Below are positions 58,700 through 64,000 of a DNA stretch of 64,000 nucleotides, in pieces (position 1 is the stretch's first letter; each line of letters opens with the position of its first letter). The stretch is from Ophioderma brevispina. Taxonomy: Eukaryota; Echinodermata; Ophiuroidea; Amphilepidida; Ophiodermatidae. The stretch spans positions 62,001 through 126,000 of the forward strand of contig JAMKCH010012693.1 of assembly GCA_023653785.1 (NCBI GenBank). Reading direction: 5' to 3'. Made by a program: the position numbers and the translations under genes. The notes under the pieces were generated by a model that did not search any database, had not been told where the DNA came from, and saw only the letters and a program-made list of their open reading frames with translations.

Positions 58700-59854
58700 A
58701 TGAAACCGGCATTATCCTTCCCCAGGTAAGGTGTTGGGTCCGAATTTTTTCAATAAAATGTCTCAAAGTATAAAATACCTAAAATTCATTTTGAAACACA
58801 ATTCACACACTTGTTTTGCACCAGTGAGAACAACCCGAGGAGTTGCAACATAACCCCGAGTCTCCATAGAATTTTTAACTATAAATTCTTAAACTAGGGT
58901 ATTTAATTTTCAAATTTAAAAGTAAAAAATGGTTTGCGACATCTACGCTTAAAATCTGTGGGCATATGGATGAGTCCTACAAGGCACTATCAGTGATTGA
59001 TATAAACCAGAAGAAAATCGAAAAAAATCATCAAAAAATCAGATGTTTGTATGTTTGTACCAAGTACAGGTATCTAGCTTTACCCTGAAAATAATAGGAC
59101 CAGAAGCTAGGAACAGGACCAAATAAAGACAAAAAATAGGAATTACTAGTCCTTATTGGTCCGTACGGAACTACTAGCATCACGTAACTCATGGAGTTCG
59201 ATCTTTGAATACTGCAGTTTTCTTCCTTTTCTGTTAATTCTTCAGTTGGAACAAGAATTATGAGAATTAAGCAAAAACATAACAGTTTTAAAGTTATTAG
59301 CTTGGTACTTAGTTCCATTATTCACCATTACCGATAATCTTTTTAACAATTTGGGATATCTATAACGTTTGGAGGGTTAATATGGTTTGGTGTAGGATAA
59401 TTGTAGGTGTAGGGAAAACATGTAGAGATACAGGTAAATCACCAGCAAGCGTTAAAACGGTTAAGGGGGCTTTGGTGTTTACAATAGGGTAGTGTTGAGA
59501 TAGGCAGGGTAACTGTTGAGATAGGCACATTTTGCCATCCTCTTTCAAAAATTATCTCCACTTTAACAAATTACCTCTGGTGGTTAATTATTTGGCGGAT
59601 ATGTTCTACCTACAGCCATGAAAAAAAATTGAAACTGTTCAATAATTGACAAAAATCTACGCGCTTACCTCATAATAAACGCTTTAGTCTACCTCTCTGG
59701 ATCACATCATTAATGATAGAAAGTCATTGTTTCCATCAAACCTATCCAAAAATGGGACAAGAGTAGCAGTTCGACACCTCGAAGGGATAGAATGGATTGG
59801 AATGGCCTGATAAATTACCAAAACTAAACCTAAGAAGATTGTTGTGGTATCCGT
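58700..59854. other. No gene recognised
   Basis: AT-rich sequence with short ORFs only. Confidence 0.35.
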
Positions 59855-60221
59855 TTAAAGGCTGATCAGGGAATTCCCGATGAGGGCACACTCAATTTTA
59901 ACAAATCATTGCTTTTGCATATACATAATGCTTGTCCATCTACTAATCACTGGGTGAAATAATTAAAACTAAACAACGTCGTTCCTTATAGACAAATCAA
60001 CAATTTGTTATAAAATTCGGGATCCGGATTTTTTGTTATACAAGGTATCCTATAGCATTGTTATATCGTGCATAACTGTTTACTGCATGGAAACAAAAAA
60101 TCCGATTCTATCTCAAACTTGGAAAATAGCATTTTGGGTGACTATCTTTAGTTCTACTAAATGTTATTTTTTAATACTAAATAAAAATACATACTTCGAA
60201 ATCTCTAAGTCAGCACTTTAA
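59855..60221 (+). mobile_element. TTAA-flanked palindromic MITE, copy B
   Basis: Flanked by TTAA on both sides. It aligns in opposite orientation to copy A at 25380-25753: CACTCAATTTTAACAAATCA, TACTAATCACTG, TTTGTTATAAAATTCGGGAT, GTTTACTGCATGGAAAC and CGAAATCTCTAAGTCAGCAC. The centre of copy A's palindrome has decayed here to ATTCGGGATCCGGATT. Confidence 0.78.
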
Positions 60222-60639
60222 AGGTTCAAAGCAGATAAAACGGAACTTGCATGTATACAAGTACTTACTAGACGGTCTGAATAATTAATAGCCAGAAGCG
60301 CAGGAACTTATGTAACAGATGATAAAGCTTTGCCGGATCGTATACACAGTGAAGGAGAACTTTCATAGTCCGAGCGTTCAGAAAGATTTCAGTAATTCCT
60401 TCACTTTTTGGCAAATGAAACCATTGAGCTACCAGTAAAAGCCTTAAAATGTAAATGAAACATCGTAAAACATTTAAGGATTTCACATATCAGTTGTCCC
60501 TATTTTTTAATTTTGTATTTTGAAAATTGATCAAGAGTTTTTTGAAATCCAGAAAAATATATATTTTTCATCAGTTGGAGTCCCATGTCTTTAAATTGGC
60601 AACTTGATAATCATGTTCTGTGATAACATAAGCATGGAA

Positions 60640-60985
60640 CACCCAGAAACAAATTCAACCATAATGATTTCAAGAGAAAAGTCAACAAAATGGCAGCCAT
60701 TGGATTGATGCAAAAAGGCGGAAACCACTATCTCATATTGTATTAGTGTATTTTTGAGTTCGTAGAACCCCCAAAACAGGGGTAGAGACACCAACATTAA
60801 ATCTCTACAACCCTCGGATCTTGAGTTATGGGCAAAAGTCCTTTGAAATGGCGGCCATTTTGAATTTATGCAAATTAGACATATTTCTGCAACCCGGATT
60901 TTCTCGGACTTTTAGTATGTCATTTTGGATATTTCAAAGAAATGCATTGTGAAGAAAAACCTTTGATAGCAATTAGTTCTAGGTT
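60640..60985 (-). repeat. ATGGCCGCCAT-containing repeat, minus copy
   Basis: Reverse-complement partner of 56576-56870. The flank at 61025-61090 (AAGTTTGTTTGGTAGAGTAC and the GTGGATACC block) is the reverse complement of 49240-49295, so the same larger repeat is involved. Confidence 0.78.
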
Positions 60986-61252
60986 ACACCAAAAATTTCA
61001 TTAACTTTCCTGGCCTAAAAGCTAAAAAAGTTTGTTTGGTAGAGTACTGGGGGGGGGGGGTCAGTGGATACCCTCCGTAGATACTCCCCTATTACCACTG
61101 TTGAAAATAAGCCAACTCCTGAAACTGCACCACAGGGGGCAGTGATTCGCCTTTGCTCCACCAAATGTTTTTCTCACACACACAAAAAAAACCCTTCAAA
61201 CAACCTTCTTGAGGGTGGAGAATAACAAATTGAAGGAGGGCCGTAATAGTAG

Positions 61253-61935
61253 AGGCTTAATGTGACACATGTCCTATGTAACCTTGAAAAATTCTAATAA
61301 AAGGACTTTTTTGTATATTCTGGTGGGCTTATATATGAATAATTATGGAAAAATTTGTCCGGCCTTCTAGTTGCTGCGTTCACTATGAGTTACAATATGC
61401 TCATCCACCAATGACACAGTTCAGTGGGTTGTACTTGTACATACATTGACATGAACTGACCTTGTGTGATCTGGGTATCATACATCATACCCAAAAATCA
61501 GGGGGTATATTTTCTAAATACATTGGTTAATGAAAGCTACTGAACTGTGCCAAGGGAATTGAGATTTTACAAGCTCATAGTGGTTGGTCACTGGTCAGAT
61601 ATTCAAGGTCAACGGTCAATGACCTTTATACGCATGTGATGGGTCATAACTGCTCAGCCAATTGGCCTAGAAGCAAAAAGGTGGTGTCTATACCCATGTT
61701 TTTGGGGTCAATAAAAACAATAAACATATTTTGTAGGCTTACAAATGCAGCCATCATTGTTTTTCAGCATAGAAGCACTTTTAATCCGAATTTTACAAGT
61801 TTTTCTCAACGTAAATTAGCCAATTCGTCAGTCTGTACAAATATTAAACAACAACAGTTGACCTTAATAATAATGAAAACAGCACAATATTATTGTCAAA
61901 TCAGTGAATATTGTTCTTTGACAGATCCTCGAACT
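61253..61935 (+). repeat. 500-bp direct repeat, copy 2 (interrupted)
   Basis: Second copy of 48727-49215 in the same orientation, about 85-90% similar by eye. It is split by a 202-bp insertion at 61381-61582. Confidence 0.85.
61381..61582. mobile_element. CACTA-type MITE with GTT target duplication
   Basis: Begins CACTATGAG and ends CTCATAGTG. GTT lies on both sides (61378-61380 and 61583-61585), a 3-bp duplication as made by CACTA (En/Spm) transposases. The uninterrupted site, TGCTGCGTTGGTCAGATATT, is preserved at about 48849-48868. The length is 202 bp, with no coding sequence. Confidence 0.85.
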
Positions 61936-62449
61936 GATGAATCATGTGTGATTTAATATTGTGGTACTAGTGATAGACCTTTTTGCATAAATATTTCTTT
62001 TGGGTACTATTAAAAAATTCCATTACCACTGCTAAACGAGCCAACTCCCGAAATAGTCGGGACATGGCATGCACCAAATATCACGGACGCGGACCACATC
62101 AAGCGGTGCTGTGATTCGCCCTTCCGCAAAATGTCTCTCTCTCAAAAAAAAACTCAGACAAAACCTTCCAACGACCTTCTTTGTAGGTGGAGAATAACAA
62201 ATTGCGTGAGCGCCATAAGGTCATGGAAGGTAGGTATCATACTCAAGTGTATCGCCATCTCACTCCTGAGAGGGAAATACACTGTACTAGTGCTAGCTTC
62301 CTTCCACAACCTTACTTTGCACAGAACACCACTGCATGGCTTAATCGGTGGCGGAAGAAAGTCGCAGAAGGTAGCCAATGCCAACGCAACCCCTGTCAAC
62401 GCCCCACCCATAGTCGCCTAATGCTCCTGGGTCAAGATGCTAGGTCGAT

Positions 62450-63020
62450 CAGCTAAGAGGGATTGGACGGCGACACCCCTCTCCGCTTGACTAACACATG
62501 CATCAAATAGACTTGTTGGAAGGTGGAAGTAGAACTCCAACCGACATTGTCCAAAATGTCTGGGATGAAGGCCTCTTTATAGAATGCCCAGGAGGAAGCG
62601 TGAGCTCGAACATCATATGCCCTAACCAAGAAGCCAGTCAACCAATCATGGGCACGGTTTTTGTGTGTATTTCAAATGTCTGCAACCCCGGTCTGCAACT
62701 ATGGTGAGACGTGACAGAAACACCGGTTTCGGGGTAAAAGAAAGAGTCTGATTCTTGACCAAAAAGTCTGCATGTGGAAGAATGGAGACCTCCTTGCGTT
62801 CAAAGCGGTGGTGGGCCTCGTATGTAGACAAGGCAAGTATATCCGAACCCCCTATGGCCACAAGCACTAGGAAGTTCCAGAAGACTAAGCTTTCGGTTGG
62901 GTTTAAACTGTTCCGACCCCAAGAATTGCAAGACCAATAGCAAATCCCACTCCGGAACAAGGCTACGAACCGGGGACGATCCGTATACATACCCTTCACC
63001 AGATTGGACAAGCATATAAT
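62450..63020 (-). mobile_element. DIRS-like tyrosine recombinase remnant
   Basis: Minus-strand frames read, in order, PEWDLLLVLQFL near 62955-62915, LVAIGGSDILALSTYEAHHR, EVSILPHADFLVKNQTLSF near 62780, then RAYDVRAHASSWAFYKEA and DNVGWSSTSTFQQVYL near 62620-62500. This is the order in the tyrosine recombinase of DIRS-type retrotransposons ('P.WDL..VL..L', 'FLAKNQT', 'HDVR.HA.SWA', 'GW.S..TF...YL'). The last tyrosine is the expected nucleophile position. At least two frameshifts (near 62860 and 62645) and loss of the middle arginine block make it inactive. Confidence 0.72.
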
Positions 63021-64000
63021 TACTTGTTATTTGTTGTAAGGTAAGATAAGACTGTTAGCTAATGTCCCCGAAAAGTTCATAAAAGTAGAGTCAATACTGT
63101 TAAAGATTTGACCCCAGAAATCAAGTAACATGCATGACCCATTTTACCAAATTAGGCACTATTTACTTTACAAACACGGGCACTGCACAATAGGCGTGCA
63201 GAACAACCAATATGAATGTAAGTCCAATCAGGGGGTTGAGACTTAGCGCCTGTCGTCTTTTGCTCCTTTACCCCCACAATATGGCTATGGCAAAATACGA
63301 AAGTTCGCGCATGCCAACGAAATTTATGGTCCCTCCTGTATAAATTAACATCATGGTATAGAGTTACGTGTTCGCCGTTTGTAACCATGGCAGTAACGAA
63401 CTTCGCATTGCACGACTCGGCTATATATAGCGCCCTCCATCGAACCTGTGGCCATCCTAGTTTAAGGGGCTCGTACACTAAATGTTTCACAATGTTAATT
63501 ATTCATTTTTCAAATGCGCCTATTTCAGTTATTTCAAGGTCAAATTTGGTATGTTTAGTATCAAAATTTAGCTCCTTTAATGTTCTTTAGATTTATTTAA
63601 TCTATTTTTATGAATCAAGGTTATATATTTTGTTACAGCCCTTGCAGTCTACACATTCGGGTCCCTTCAATTGAAATCCCTGGAAAGTGTAGTTCCATAC
63701 TTTGTTTTTGTTACATAACTTAATTCCCCGTATATCCTAGTTTATACATTCAGAAATTCACAGCTTTCATATACCACCAATGTTTACGTTTTAAGTTCAA
63801 ATAGTCTACAAGATTATCAATCGCCTATGTAATGTATCTCCATTTGCATGGACTTTTAGGTGCTGTGGTCTCCAACCCCTAAAATCTAACACGGTGTCGT
63901 GATAGGCCCCCTGTAAACCAAGTCCACGACCACTGTGGCGTCCACAAGTGTTCTCCTTAATCCTCCTTGGTCCATCACCATTTTCCTTTTTTTTTAAATT
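63021..64000. other. No gene recognised
   Basis: The minus-strand ORF of 112 codons at 63152-63490 matches nothing I know. A TATATATAG stretch lies at 63421-63429. The rest is AT-rich. Confidence 0.3.

Noticed and set aside
62131..62456. Three overlapping ORFs of 85-96 codons
   Set aside because: All are shadows within the sequence downstream of the recombinase remnant. None shows a recognisable motif.

Overview
This window is animal (metazoan) nuclear DNA, probably from a marine invertebrate. The evidence is spliced coding exons with metazoan splice signals, an adhesion-type G-protein-coupled receptor (GPCR) gene, and a dense mix of decayed transposons: Penelope-like, DIRS-like, several non-LTR LINE clades, a tRNA-derived SINE and many small non-autonomous DNA transposons. 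The repertoire fits an echinoderm, hemichordate, amphioxus, mollusc or similar animal. I cannot choose among these from sequence alone.

The only host gene I can support is on the minus strand at 2.36-11.38 kb. Five exons encode part of an adhesion GPCR, read from high to low coordinates: a 26-nt stalk micro-exon, TM1, TM2, TM3-TM4, and extracellular loop 2-TM5. The N-terminal GAIN/GPS exons and the TM6-TM7 exons are not recognised. Several junctions or codons are out of frame by one base. That means either a decaying gene or small indel errors in the assembly. Its introns hold a Penelope-like fragment, a 945-bp long-inverted-repeat transposon, a C14A158 homopolymer, a hairpin and a GATA-like palindrome cluster.

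11.6-34.4 kb is a transposon graveyard. It contains a 5'-truncated L1/Tx1-like LINE with poly(A), a TA-flanked MITE, two SINE copies beside a (TATG)n tract, a 1-kb inverted repeat pair with 6 kb between the arms, and a G-rich minisatellite. Overlapping LINE fragments of both orientations fill 28-34 kb, and some of them carry dated insertions.

34.4-48.7 kb holds several terminal-inverted-repeat (TIR) elements packed with short repeated motifs: ATCCGTC at 37 kb and, most strikingly, about 18 perfect copies of the palindrome CAACGCGTTG at 45 kb. The 45-kb array lies inside nested inverted repeats.

48.7-62 kb is a mosaic of foldback-type repeats. Arrays of ~163-bp units occur in inverted orientation at 49.35-50.24 kb and 53.57-54.13 kb. 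Between them lie a DIRS-like reverse transcriptase remnant, a LINE and a hAT-like MITE. A 500-bp repeat at 48.7 kb recurs at 61.25 kb, where it has been split by a CACTA-type MITE whose empty site is preserved in the first copy. A DIRS-like tyrosine recombinase remnant lies at 62.45-63.02 kb.

The transposon parts do not form one working system. They are independent insertions, mostly broken. The least conventional structures are the CAACGCGTTG array and a 30-bp palindromic insertion with a 10-bp direct repeat at 29.4 kb.
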